Of a DNA stretch of 48,000 bases, positions 7,946 through 16,088 are shown one piece after another. The number at the start of each line of letters is the position of its first letter. Positions within the stretch are counted from its first letter, which is position 1. The stretch is taken from assembly GCA_903928055.1 (NCBI GenBank), contig CAIYPG010000005.1, positions 1 to 48,000 of the forward strand, in the 5' to 3' direction. Source of the DNA: an uncultured beta proteobacterium (GTDB lineage Bacteria; Pseudomonadota; Gammaproteobacteria; Burkholderiales; SG8-39). The position numbers and the translations under genes were made by a program. The notes under the pieces are model-generated. The model saw nothing but the letters and a program-made list of their open reading frames with translations. It was not told where the DNA came from and ran no database searches.

Positions 7946-8776
7946 ATGCGCATCTGGCACCAGAGCTTCACCGTCCTGCAGGACCTTCCGGCCTATGTCG
8001 CCGGACTCAAGGAGCGCATCGGCAAGGTCGTGCGTCCCGGCACCGAAGTCGTGCTGCACGGACAGATCCCCGGCACCTACAACACCAACTATCCCGGCAC
8101 CGACCTCGCCTACGGCGCCATCTACTGGATGCATGGCCTGCAGTGGATCGTGGCTGCACGCGAGGCGGAGCAGCAGGGCTTCGATGCCATGGTGCTGGCC
8201 AGCATTGCCGGCCCCATGGCCACCGAGATCCGCACCATTGTCGACATTCCCGTCGTAGGCTATGGCGAGGCGGCCTTCAACCTCGCCGGCCTGTACGGCA
8301 ACCGCGCCGGCATGCTGTTCTTCATCAAGGAGCGCCTCGACTTCTGGCCCAAGCAGGTCGCGGCCTGGGGCATGGCCGACCGCTTCGCCGGCATCGAGCA
8401 CGCCGGGGTATCCTTCCAGGACGTGCTCACCGGTTACACCGACGCCTCCAAACGGGACGGCATCATCAACCGCATCATCGAGAACGGCGAGAAGCTGGTG
8501 CGCGAGACCGGCGCCGACGTGATCATCCCCGGCGAGATGCCGCTCAACCTGCTCCTCTCAACGGCAGGTGTCACGCAGATCGCCGGTGCCACCGTCATCG
8601 ACGGCATCACCACCACCTTCAAGTTCGCCGAGATGCTGGTGGACCTGAAACAGCTCTCCGGCATGAAGCCCAGCAACCACGGCTGGTACCACGCCTCCCC
8701 CGATCGCAACCGCTTCGAGCAGGTGCTGGACTTCTACGGGGTAAAGGAACTCGGCAAGCGGATTCCCTCGGCCTGA
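7946..8776 (+). CDS. Asp/Glu/hydantoin racemase-fold protein without catalytic cysteines
   Basis: 276 residues; ATG preceded by CAGGAGAA. It has the two-domain fold of the aspartate/glutamate/hydantoin racemase superfamily: an opening strand RIWHQSFTV, PGTEVVLHG, a strand DAMVLASIAGP, VGYGEAAFNLAGLYG, and GADVIIPGEMPL. In true racemases the two catalytic cysteines sit in the VLA-C and IIxGC turns; here Ser86 and Glu197 occupy them, and the whole protein contains no cysteine. Two-base racemisation is therefore excluded. Arylmalonate decarboxylase and maleate isomerase show that this fold also supports lyase and isomerase chemistry. It lies between two Bug receptor genes, so its substrate may be the imported acid. 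The function is not assigned. Confidence 0.8.
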   Translation: MRIWHQSFTVLQDLPAYVAGLKERIGKVVRPGTEVVLHGQIPGTYNTNYPGTDLAYGAIYWMHGLQWIVAAREAEQQGFDAMVLASIAGPMATEIRTIVDIPVVGYGEAAFNLAGLYGNRAGMLFFIKERLDFWPKQVAAWGMADRFAGIEHAGVSFQDVLTGYTDASKRDGIINRIIENGEKLVRETGADVIIPGEMPLNLLLSTAGVTQIAGATVIDGITTTFKFAEMLVDLKQLSGMKPSNHGWYHASPDRNRFEQVLDFYGVKELGKRIPSA

Positions 8777-8891
8777 GCACGGCAACGGGGATCGGAGGCC
8801 ACGGCCAGCGCACGGCAGGCCGTCGGGATAATATGGTGCACCAAGGCGCCTCGAATCGAGGCGCTGGCGCCCACACTGGAGGAGGATGAAC

Positions 8892-9890
8892 ATGAAATCA
8901 TTCAATAGTCGCATCCTGTCCGCCCTGGTTCCCGCGGCAATCGGTCTTACTACGACTCTGACTGTAGCAACGGCACATGCGCAATCGGACTACCCGAACA
9001 AGACGGTCACGATCGTGATCCCCACCGCGGGGACCGGCATCGAAAACGATGTGCGCTTCTTCATCCAGAGCATCGAGACCACGAATCCGGGCGTGCACTT
9101 CATCATGGAGCCGCGTCCGGGCGCAGCAAGCACCATCGGCTCCGCGTATGTCGCCAAGGCCAAACCCGACGGTTACACACTGCTCGCCCCGAATACCGCA
9201 CTGACGATCGCATCAGCGGTGTACCCGGACCTCCCCTATGACGTCACGAAGGACTTCACGCCCATCACGCTGCTGATGCAGAAAGCCTACCTGCTGCTGG
9301 TCAACGCAAACACGCCCTTCAAGTCGGTGAAGGAATATCTCGACTTCGCCCGGGCAAATCCGAACAAGCTGAATTTCTCCACCAGCGGCGCGGGATCATC
9401 GACCCACCTGCCCGGCGCCATGCTGCACTACGTCACGAAGACCGAGGTGACCTTCGTGCACTACAAGCGCTCGGCCGACCGGGTCCTTGACCTGGTGACA
9501 GGGCGCGTGGATGCCGCCGTCGGCACCTACGCCACCATGCTGCCGAACATCAAGTCAGGCAAGGTACGCCCGCTGGCCGTGACCACCAGCAAGCGCATCG
9601 CCAGCGCGCCTGAGCTGCCGACCATCGCCGAAGCCGGCGTCCCCGGCTTTGAATACTCCAGCTGGACCGGCCTGCTCGGACCGGCAAAGATGCCGCCCGC
9701 GATCGTCGACAAGCTGAACAGGATATGGGCGGCCTCGCTGAAGGACCCGGTGGTGATCAAGAAGCTGGAGGCCGACGGCACGCTGCCGGTTGGCAGCTCG
9801 CCGGCGGAGTTCCAGAAGTTCATCGTCGCCGACGCCGCGCGCTGGAAGTCCCTGATCAACGACACCGGCATCAAGGTGCAGGAAGAGTAA
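8892..9890 (+). CDS. Bug/TTT periplasmic solute receptor
   Basis: 332 residues from ATG 8892. This start was chosen over ATG 8886 because the run GGAGGAGG (8878-8885) is spaced correctly only for 8892. Signal peptide with cleavage after AHA (28-30), then QSDYPNKTVTIVIPTAG. Family features include PRPGAASTIGSAYVAKAKPDGYTLL, NFSTSGAGSSTHLPGAM, and KSGKVRPLAVTTSKR. The PGGxxD loop is altered to TAGTGIEND and the usual PYKG is HYKR, so ligand contacts may differ. It follows the racemase-like gene by 115 bases and is closed by a strong terminator. Confidence 0.95.
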   Translation: MKSFNSRILSALVPAAIGLTTTLTVATAHAQSDYPNKTVTIVIPTAGTGIENDVRFFIQSIETTNPGVHFIMEPRPGAASTIGSAYVAKAKPDGYTLLAPNTALTIASAVYPDLPYDVTKDFTPITLLMQKAYLLLVNANTPFKSVKEYLDFARANPNKLNFSTSGAGSSTHLPGAMLHYVTKTEVTFVHYKRSADRVLDLVTGRVDAAVGTYATMLPNIKSGKVRPLAVTTSKRIASAPELPTIAEAGVPGFEYSSWTGLLGPAKMPPAIVDKLNRIWAASLKDPVVIKKLEADGTLPVGSSPAEFQKFIVADAARWKSLINDTGIKVQEE

Positions 9891-9925
9891 CGGGCCTGTA
9901 CACGCCGGAATTCCGGCTGCGATAT

Positions 9926-9958
9926 AAACGCCGCAGGTGATTTCGCTGCGGCGTTTTT
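9926..9958. terminator. Bidirectional rho-independent terminator
   Basis: An 11-bp perfect stem AAACGCCGCAG (9926-9936) / CTGCGGCGTTT (9946-9956) with a 9-base loop. T residues follow on the + strand (9954-9958) and A residues precede the stem, so it can also act leftward. It separates the + strand Bug gene from the converging MFS gene. Confidence 0.9.
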
Positions 9959-10000
9959 GTTTCTGGTGCCACGCCTTTACCGGCAAGCCTCAGTGACCCC

Positions 10001-11248
10001 TCAGTGAGCCTTGTGCAGCGGCACCTCCTCACCCTCGGCCGAGATCCGGGTCTTCGGCCTGACGATCAATGCGATGCCCCCCAGCACGATCAGCATGGAT
10101 GACATGCCCGCCAGTGCCGCGGGAGCACCGAATTTTTCGGCAAAGAAGCCGGTGACGGCCGTGCCCAGCGGCACCAGCCCGCGGTTCAACTGCAGCATGC
10201 TCAGCACCCGTCCGCGATAGTTGTCCTCGACCAGGCTCTGGATCAGGCCGTTGTTCGTGGAGTTGTAGAACACATTCGCCGCACCGGCGAAGAACAGGAA
10301 GATCAGCGCGGACACCAGCGAGCTGCTGAACGAGAACAGGATCAGCGACAGCCCGAACACCATGATGCCGGCGATCATGAGTCCGATGCGTGGCCCGGTG
10401 CGGCGGCCGGCCACCGCAAGCGCCCCCGTCACCGATCCGACGGAAGCCACGGAGGTCAGCAGTCCCAGGCCCATCGGGCCGATATTCAGCACGCTGTGGG
10501 CGAATACCGCCAGCATGGTGATGTAGGGCTGCCCGAACAGCATCGGCACGATCGCCAGCACCACCAGGAAAAAAATGGTCTCGTGGCCGCGGATGTAGCG
10601 GAAGCCGTCCGCCATCTCCCGCAGCGCGCCACCGCGCTTTTTCAGGGTACCCACATCGGGCAACATGCGCAGCGTGTTGAGGATGGCGAGGAAGGTGAGG
10701 CCGTTCAGGTAGAACAGCCAGTCGATGCCCAGAAATGCAATCAGCACGCCGCCCAGCGACGGCCCCAGCACGCGGGTGAGGTGGATGGTCGCCGAATTCA
10801 GCGCGATGGCATTGGCCAGGTCCGCTCGCGGCACCAGGTCGGAAATCATGGACTGGCGTGCCGGCATGTTGAAGGACATGATCGTGCCGCGCAATGCCGC
10901 AATCACATAGATCTGCCACAGCACCACGTGCCCGGTCGTCACCAGTGCGCCGAGCAGGAAGGCGAGCACCATGGCCGAGCTTTGCGTGATCATGAGGATG
11001 CGGCGCCGCTCCCACTTGTCCGCGGCAACCCCGCCCAGCGGCGTGAAGAACAGCACCGGAATCGCACGGCACAGGTTCACGAGGCCAAGGCTGAGCGGTG
11101 AATGGGTCAACTCCAGCACCAGCCAGTTGAGTGCAATCTGGTCCATCCAGTCACCGGAGTTGGACACGATGGTGCCGATCCACAGCAGCTGGAAATTGCG
11201 GTGTCGCAGCGAGGTGAAGGTGCGCTTGAAGGTGCTGGCGGTACTCAT
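10001..11248 (-). CDS. MFS transporter (MFS_3/EntS-like exporter)
   Basis: 415 residues with about twelve hydrophobic segments. The N-terminus FKRTFTSLRHRNFQLLWIGTIVSNSGDWM is characteristic of the EntS/MFS_3 group of drug or siderophore exporters. The loop GGVAADKWERRRIL is the family's motif A after the second helix. The middle loop GGALREMADGFRYIRGHETI links the two halves. An inner-membrane proton antiporter is expected; the substrate is unknown. ATG 11248 overlaps a weak GAAGG ribosome site. It stands alone, converging on the terminator at 9926-9958. Confidence 0.9.
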   Translation of the reverse strand: MSTASTFKRTFTSLRHRNFQLLWIGTIVSNSGDWMDQIALNWLVLELTHSPLSLGLVNLCRAIPVLFFTPLGGVAADKWERRRILMITQSSAMVLAFLLGALVTTGHVVLWQIYVIAALRGTIMSFNMPARQSMISDLVPRADLANAIALNSATIHLTRVLGPSLGGVLIAFLGIDWLFYLNGLTFLAILNTLRMLPDVGTLKKRGGALREMADGFRYIRGHETIFFLVVLAIVPMLFGQPYITMLAVFAHSVLNIGPMGLGLLTSVASVGSVTGALAVAGRRTGPRIGLMIAGIMVFGLSLILFSFSSSLVSALIFLFFAGAANVFYNSTNNGLIQSLVEDNYRGRVLSMLQLNRGLVPLGTAVTGFFAEKFGAPAALAGMSSMLIVLGGIALIVRPKTRISAEGEEVPLHKAH

Positions 11249-11712
11249 GCCTTCATCCGCAAGGGCATGTCACCTGCCAGCGTGCCGGGATCATCAACCG
11301 ATTCGTTCATGCGCCATCCAGAGGGGGGCAACGTCGCATCTGTGTGCCGACATCGTTTGATCGCCGCAGTGCAACAACCGGCAATTTGCCCTGCCTCTTC
11401 ACAGAACCCAAGCACGGCCATTGGTTCCTGAGGCCGGCTTGCGAACGGCTGACAACACCGGAACGCATGTCACTTGAAATTTCATCATGATCATATTCAT
11501 GGCGTCAGATCGCTATTGGAGACACTTTTTATTCAGAACTGATTATTTTACGATTCCGGGATCGGCATTGAAGAGCATATGGACCGCCGCGCTGCGACGA
11601 CGGCGGAATCTTTTCATGGTGTGCCCCGATGATAACCCAGCAGGCTCCCCTGCCGGCGCGCCGGCACAACAAGGAGATGAGAAAATGGCGTCTCTTCCAT
11701 CTGACCCGCGAA
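11249..11712. other. Divergent intergenic region with competing start signals
   Basis: No convincing gene lies between the MFS start and the amidohydrolase. It holds a palindrome TGAAATTTCA (11475-11484), a nearby ATGATCAT, and an AT-rich patch at 11525-11560 that could carry a promoter. The best ribosome site, AAGGAG at 11671-11676, is 8 bases before ATG 11685. That ATG opens a 30-residue frame ending at 11777, inside the amidohydrolase gene in another frame. It could be a leader peptide; this is uncertain. Confidence 0.4.
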
Positions 11713-12594
11713 ATGCCCATGAACATCGCGCCATTGCCTTCTGCCTCGACGCTCCTGCCACCTGCCAACGCCTGTGATTGCCATGCGCACATCATGGGAC
11801 CGTTCGACCGCTTCCCGCTGCCGAACAATCCCGGCTACCTGCCGCCGCTCGCCCCCGCGGAAAATTTCGTGAAGCTGCTCGATACGCTTCGCTTCGGCCG
11901 CGGCGTGGTGGTGCAATCCTCCTCGCACGGCCGCGATCCCCGCGTGCTGCTCGATGCACTTGCGCGCTTTCCATCGCGCCTGCGCGGCGTGGCGCTGGCT
12001 GACAACAGCGTGAGCGATGCCGACCTCGAGGCCATGAACGCGGGCGGCGTGCGCGGCCTCAGATTCACCGGCATGCCCTATACCGGCAGCACTGCCAGCG
12101 GACACTCAGGCAGCGTGCCGATCTGGGAGCTGTTCGAGATGGCACCGCGGCTCAAGGCGCTGGGCTGGCACGCCCAACTCTGGATGCACTGCGACCAGTT
12201 GTCCGAACTCGCGCCACGACTGACCAGGCTGGGCATTCCGCTGGTACTTGATCACATGGGCCGCTTCGATACTGCAAGCGGGCTGCAACACCCCGGCTTT
12301 CAGAATCTGCTCGCGCTGCTGCGTGCAGAGGCCGTGTGGATCAAGATGGTTCCGCAGCGCAACTCCGAGCAGCCACCGGACTATGCCGACGTGCGGCCTT
12401 TCCAGGCAGCGCTGATCGAAGCCAACGCCGACCGCCTCGTGTGGGCCAGCGACTGGCCGCACACGAACATGGGCAAGCACGCCCCCGATGCCGGACACCT
12501 GCTTGACCTGTTTGGCGAATGGGTGAGTGATGCGTCGCTCAGGACAAGAATACTGGCGACCAATCCGGCGAAGCTTTACGGCTTCAAAAACTAG
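11713..12594 (+). CDS. LigI-like amidohydrolase (2-pyrone-4,6-dicarboxylate lactonase family)
   Basis: 293 residues from ATG 11713 (ATG 11719 is equally possible; 11677 is in frame but lies directly against AAGGAG). Motifs of the COG3618 TIM-barrel hydrolases are CDCHAHIMGPFDRFPL (21-36), FTGMPYTG, VLDHMGRFD and VWASDWPHTN, whose Asp247 is the catalytic acid. LigI opens a 2-pyrone-4,6-dicarboxylate lactone in protocatechuate and gallate breakdown; relatives hydrolyse other lactones. Substrate specificity cannot be read from the sequence. Its TAG shares bases with the stop of the converging gene (CTAG at 12591-12594). Confidence 0.85.
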   Translation: MPMNIAPLPSASTLLPPANACDCHAHIMGPFDRFPLPNNPGYLPPLAPAENFVKLLDTLRFGRGVVVQSSSHGRDPRVLLDALARFPSRLRGVALADNSVSDADLEAMNAGGVRGLRFTGMPYTGSTASGHSGSVPIWELFEMAPRLKALGWHAQLWMHCDQLSELAPRLTRLGIPLVLDHMGRFDTASGLQHPGFQNLLALLRAEAVWIKMVPQRNSEQPPDYADVRPFQAALIEANADRLVWASDWPHTNMGKHAPDAGHLLDLFGEWVSDASLRTRILATNPAKLYGFKN

Positions 12595-12992
12595 ATCGAC
12601 GAATCGCCGCGCTTGAAGCGATCAAGACTGCGACGTTCGCGCTTGGTGGGCCGCCCCTGCCCCTGGGCGAGCGGTTTCGGGCCGGCATGGCGCATGGCGA
12701 TGTGCTCCTCGCGCTTCTTCTTGCTTTCCGCACTTTCGCTGTAGAGCAGCACCGCCTCGCTGGCCGGGCCGCGGCGAATGGACAGGCCGCGCACTGCAAC
12801 CGTCCATTCCAATTCACCCGCACGGATCTGGACCTCGTCGCCCGGCTTTACTTCCCTGGAAGGCTTGACCCGTTCGCCGCTCAGCCGCGCCTTGCCGCCC
12901 TCCACCGCTTCGGCGGCAATGCTGCGCGTCTTGTAGAAACGCGCCACCCACAGCCATTTGTCGATGCGCAGTTTTCCGAGCGGGTCGCTCAT
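12591..12992 (-). CDS. hslR: Hsp15-like S4-domain ribosome-associated heat shock protein
   Basis: 133 residues. The S4 RNA-binding domain occupies residues 7-70 (LRIDKWLWVARFYKTRS, VKPSREVKPGDEVQI). A linker and a lysine/arginine-rich tail follow (KKKREEHIAMRH, GRPTKRERRSLDRF), exactly as in Hsp15. The family binds stalled 50S subunits carrying peptidyl-tRNA and helps recycle them. Length matches E. coli Hsp15. Start ATG 12992. It is unrelated in role to the catabolic neighbours and is a core gene. An extragenic repeat lies directly upstream. Confidence 0.93.
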   Translation of the reverse strand: MSDPLGKLRIDKWLWVARFYKTRSIAAEAVEGGKARLSGERVKPSREVKPGDEVQIRAGELEWTVAVRGLSIRRGPASEAVLLYSESAESKKKREEHIAMRHAGPKPLAQGQGRPTKRERRSLDRFKRGDSSI

Positions 12993-13001
12993 TTTTGAAT
13001 T

Positions 13002-13115
13002 CGCCCTTCGACAGCCCTGTCCTGAGCAAAGTCGAAGGGCTCAGGGCGAACGATACCGGCGATGAGTTGATTCCGTTCGTGGTGAGCCTGTCGAACCATG
13101 AATGGAATCAACTCA
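13002..13115. repeat. Extragenic palindromic element between hslR and selO
   Basis: The first half reads CGCCCTTCGACAGCCCTGTC and returns as GTCGAAGGGCTCAGGGCG (13031-13048). The second half has CCGTTCGTGGTGAGCCTG followed by TCGAACCAT, the widespread proteobacterial TTCGACA/CTCAGG repeat. A 12-base perfect inverted repeat TGAGTTGATTCC (13063-13074) / GGAATCAACTCA (13104-13115) encloses it. It lies five bases from the selO stop, so it may also end that transcript. Confidence 0.85.
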
Positions 13116-13119
13116 CGAG

Positions 13120-14784
13120 TTACGAGCTGCACGACAACGCCGAGCAGCCAGCCTTGTGGCGCGCCCATTCCGGGCGGCGCTCCGCCAGTTCATCGTGCGC
13201 CGGCTGATCGTCGTAGGGATTGCGCAACACCACCATGAGGCGCGCCAGCACGGAGTCGTCGCCCTTGGCAAGCGCATCGATGGCCTGCTGTGCAAGGTAA
13301 TTGCGCGCCACATATTTCGGATTGACACTGTTCATGCGTGCACGGTGCGCCTCCGCCGTTGCGCCATCACGGCGCACTCGGGTGACGTAACGCCGCAGCC
13401 ATGCGGCGAGCTTCGCGCGCGGCTCCGCTGAAAACGCCTCATCGGAATAGAAGGACCGGCGCAGCACATTCACCAGTGCCGCATCATCCATCGTGTCCGC
13501 AGCGCCATCCAGCGGCACATCTGCCAGCAGCCGGTAGAACAGCGTCATGTCGGTTTCCGTCTGCCCGAGCACTTCGAACAGGCCGCCCACCAGTTCGTCG
13601 TCCCCCTCATCACCGATGAACTGGAGGCCCAGCTTGTCTGCGAGCATGCGCGCCGAGCCCTGCTCGAAGGTCTCGCCGAATATCCGGATGCCTTCTTCCA
13701 GCACCTTGATGTCCGGCACCAGCGGCACCAGGGCATTGGCGAGCTGGACCAGATTCCACTGCGCAACGCTTGGCTGGTTGCCATAGCAGTAACGCCGCCC
13801 CGGCAGGTCGGTGGTATTCGGCGTCCACTGCGGATCGTAGCCTTCCAGCCAGCCATAGGGACCGTAGTCGATGGTGAGCCCGAGGATGGACATGTTGTCG
13901 GTGTTCATCACGCCATGCACGAATCCTACGCGCATCCATTCGACCATCAGGGCCGCGGTGCGGCGGCAGATTTCGGCAAACCACTGCCCGTACACGGCTT
14001 CGGATGGCGCACCAAGTTCGGCGAAATGGCGCGTGATGACGTAATCGGCCAGGCGCCTGAGGACATCGTGCTCCTTGTGCGCGGCAAGGATCTCGAAATT
14101 GCCGAAGCGCACGAATGACGGCGCCACGCGGCACACCACTGCGCCGGGCTCGGGCGCGGGATTGCCGTCGTAGAACATGTCGCGCACCACCTCTTCGCCG
14201 GTGGCGGCAAGGCTCAGCGCGCGCGTGGTCGGGATGCCCAGGTGGAACATGGCTTCGCTGCACAGGAATTCGCGCAACGAGGAACGCAGCACCGCGCGGC
14301 CATCTGCGGTGCGTGAGTACGGCGTCTTGCCAGCGCCCTTCAACTGCAGTTCATGGCGCCAGCCGCCGGGCGCGACCAGTTCGCCGAGCGTGATCGCCCT
14401 CCCGTCGCCCAGTTGCCCGGCCCAGTGGCCGAACTGATGCCCGCCGTAACGGGCTGCATAGGGCTTCATCCCGGGCAGGGCGCAATTGCCAGCCAGCACG
14501 CTGGCCTCGAGGCCCTTCTGCGACTTCGGCAGCGCCACGCCGAGCACGCGGGCCATGTCATCGGACCAGGCCAGCAGCAGCGGCTTGGTCACCGGTGTGG
14601 GATCGACCCGCGTATAGCAGGCATTGCGCACCTGGCGCGGAACATTGTCCGTCACCGGATCGCCGGGCAATTCATCGACGAAGCGGCTCTCGTACACGGC
14701 ATCGCACAGTCCGGGCGACGCTTTAGTCGCCGCCAGCGCAATCTGCACAACCTTTTGTTTGGGAGATGGGGAAGTCATCGTCAT
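13120..14784 (-). CDS. selO: SelO/YdiU protein adenylyltransferase (AMPylator pseudokinase)
   Basis: 554 residues, full length. SelO motifs are all present: AARYGGHQFGHWAGQLGDG, GAGKTPYSRTADGRAVLRSS, FLCSEAMFHLGIPTTRALSL, and the metal-binding VHGVMNTDNMSILG with DYGPYGWLEGYDP. The fold binds ATP inverted and transfers AMP to Ser, Thr or Tyr of redox-related proteins. The C-terminus GCSALSCSS carries Cys552 where animal SelO has selenocysteine, so this homologue is a cysteine form although the window shows Sec use elsewhere. ATG 14784 or 14778 can serve as start. No operon partner. Confidence 0.96.
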   Translation of the reverse strand: MTMTSPSPKQKVVQIALAATKASPGLCDAVYESRFVDELPGDPVTDNVPRQVRNACYTRVDPTPVTKPLLLAWSDDMARVLGVALPKSQKGLEASVLAGNCALPGMKPYAARYGGHQFGHWAGQLGDGRAITLGELVAPGGWRHELQLKGAGKTPYSRTADGRAVLRSSLREFLCSEAMFHLGIPTTRALSLAATGEEVVRDMFYDGNPAPEPGAVVCRVAPSFVRFGNFEILAAHKEHDVLRRLADYVITRHFAELGAPSEAVYGQWFAEICRRTAALMVEWMRVGFVHGVMNTDNMSILGLTIDYGPYGWLEGYDPQWTPNTTDLPGRRYCYGNQPSVAQWNLVQLANALVPLVPDIKVLEEGIRIFGETFEQGSARMLADKLGLQFIGDEGDDELVGGLFEVLGQTETDMTLFYRLLADVPLDGAADTMDDAALVNVLRRSFYSDEAFSAEPRAKLAAWLRRYVTRVRRDGATAEAHRARMNSVNPKYVARNYLAQQAIDALAKGDDSVLARLMVVLRNPYDDQPAHDELAERRPEWARHKAGCSALSCSS

Positions 14785-14947
14785 CGAGCCCAGGCAAATA
14801 AAGCCAGATTATCCTCGTTTCTAGGCAATTAGACCGGCGAACCACGGGAATAAGTTCCGAAAAGGCGCGGCAATCATGCATGGAATTAGATTATCTGAAA
14901 TCTGCCGACGCGCTCCATTCAGGGCGGAAAATGATACTCTGCCGCGC

Positions 14948-16039
14948 ATGCCACGCCTCAGTCACCTACGTGAAATCTATCGCGAAATACAAGGTCGCCT
15001 ATGGGTCCGTATTGCGCTAGGTGCATGGGCCCTTGCAGGAGCTTACGATTTAACACTTTCGCAGTTCGTTCCAGAGCAATACACGCGTGGCCTCCCCAAA
15101 ACATGGCAATTAATTGATCTAATTCGATCATGGATTCCTTGGTGGGGATGGCTCTTATTACTAACAACAATTTTAATTATCGCTCTATTAGAGCGCGACT
15201 ACCGACGTGCATATTCACCACAAGCAAAGCAGCAAGAGTTCACTTCTGCAGAAAATGCAGCCCGTAAAGCAATTAACGAACTAAGCGAAAAAGGAAATCT
15301 ATGGGGAGAGGTGGCAAAAAGATGGATTTCAAAAGCAAGTTCAGTAGACGATCAAATTGCTGAGGTTGCACGAATGCTCGCGGTCGACGTCACGCCGTAT
15401 GGGAAGCCACCACTACAATCAAAGATGCTCCCAATAGAGAAATTTGAATGGCAAATGGGAAAACTCACTGATCGTGGTTCAACTCTTCGAAAAAGACACA
15501 ACCAGGCAATCATTGCATCCGAAGTTGCATTTAAGTCCGATGACTTAGAAAAAATACTGGAAGAACACAGAAATCACTATGCCAACAACAAAATAGCGTT
15601 AGCCGAGTTGACGTCTGTCACCATACCCAATGAAGAAGCGAAAATTGAAGCGGGTTTTATGCAGGCAACTTATGAGAAAAATAAGGATGACAAGGGATCA
15701 GCAGTATTACGCCTAGCTCAACTACGAACCGAAGGCGTAGTAATAAGAAACGAGGCCCAAAGCGGGCAAGTGGATGATCAAAATTTCCAAGAATGGTCAG
15801 GGAGAGCTGACAAATGGCGGCGTGATGTCATTGACGTTATTCGGCACGTAAACCGGGCCGATTCTGAATGGTTTAGTACTCTTGACGTTGTTCCTCCCGC
15901 TAGAGTTTCCGCTCCGATAAGGGTGGGTCTAAACAATGTCTCTGAGGCAACAAACTTCGTCAGGATTTATAACCAGCATGACTATCGATTGGTGCGAATC
16001 GAAGAATTACTTTTAAAGTACAGAACAGAAAAATATTAA
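14948..16039 (+). CDS. AT-rich orphan membrane protein, function unknown
   Basis: 363 residues from ATG 14948; an upstream ATG (14876) would add 24 residues lacking conserved character. Two transmembrane helices are visible near residues 18-38 and 63-82 (WIPWWGWLLLLTTILIIALL). A soluble region of about 280 residues follows, rich in Glu, Lys, Ala and Gln and probably largely helical (EKFEWQMGKLTDRG, DLEKILEEHRNHY). No family was recognised. Base composition differs sharply: the 60 bases from 15541 hold only 20 G+C, against a GC-rich surround. An AT-rich hairpin follows the stop. This suggests recent horizontal acquisition. Two-helix proteins with large cytoplasmic tails occur in defence and cargo genes, but nothing here proves such a role. 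Confidence 0.75.
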   Translation: MPRLSHLREIYREIQGRLWVRIALGAWALAGAYDLTLSQFVPEQYTRGLPKTWQLIDLIRSWIPWWGWLLLLTTILIIALLERDYRRAYSPQAKQQEFTSAENAARKAINELSEKGNLWGEVAKRWISKASSVDDQIAEVARMLAVDVTPYGKPPLQSKMLPIEKFEWQMGKLTDRGSTLRKRHNQAIIASEVAFKSDDLEKILEEHRNHYANNKIALAELTSVTIPNEEAKIEAGFMQATYEKNKDDKGSAVLRLAQLRTEGVVIRNEAQSGQVDDQNFQEWSGRADKWRRDVIDVIRHVNRADSEWFSTLDVVPPARVSAPIRVGLNNVSEATNFVRIYNQHDYRLVRIEELLLKYRTEKY

Positions 16040-16063
16040 TAATAAAATTATTTGAATATTTTT
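16029..16063 (+). terminator. AT-only hairpin with T run after the orphan gene
   Basis: Stem AAAAATATT (16029-16037) / AATATTTTT (16055-16063), with inner pairing AATAAT (16038-16043) / ATTATT (16047-16052) and a T run to 16064. It overlaps the stop codon at 16037-16039. The stem contains no G-C pair, so its strength is uncertain. It came with the low-GC gene and differs from the GC-rich terminators nearby. Confidence 0.45.
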
Positions 16064-16088
16064 TAATAACCATGTGTGAAACAAAACT

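Noticed and set aside
13002..13115. Insertion sequence end or CRISPR repeat
   Set aside because: No transposase, no target duplication and no regularly spaced repeats; it matches a known extragenic palindrome class.
13120..14784. SelO as a third selenoprotein
   Set aside because: The selenocysteine position of animal SelO is a cysteine codon here (Cys552) and the frame ends normally after SCSS.
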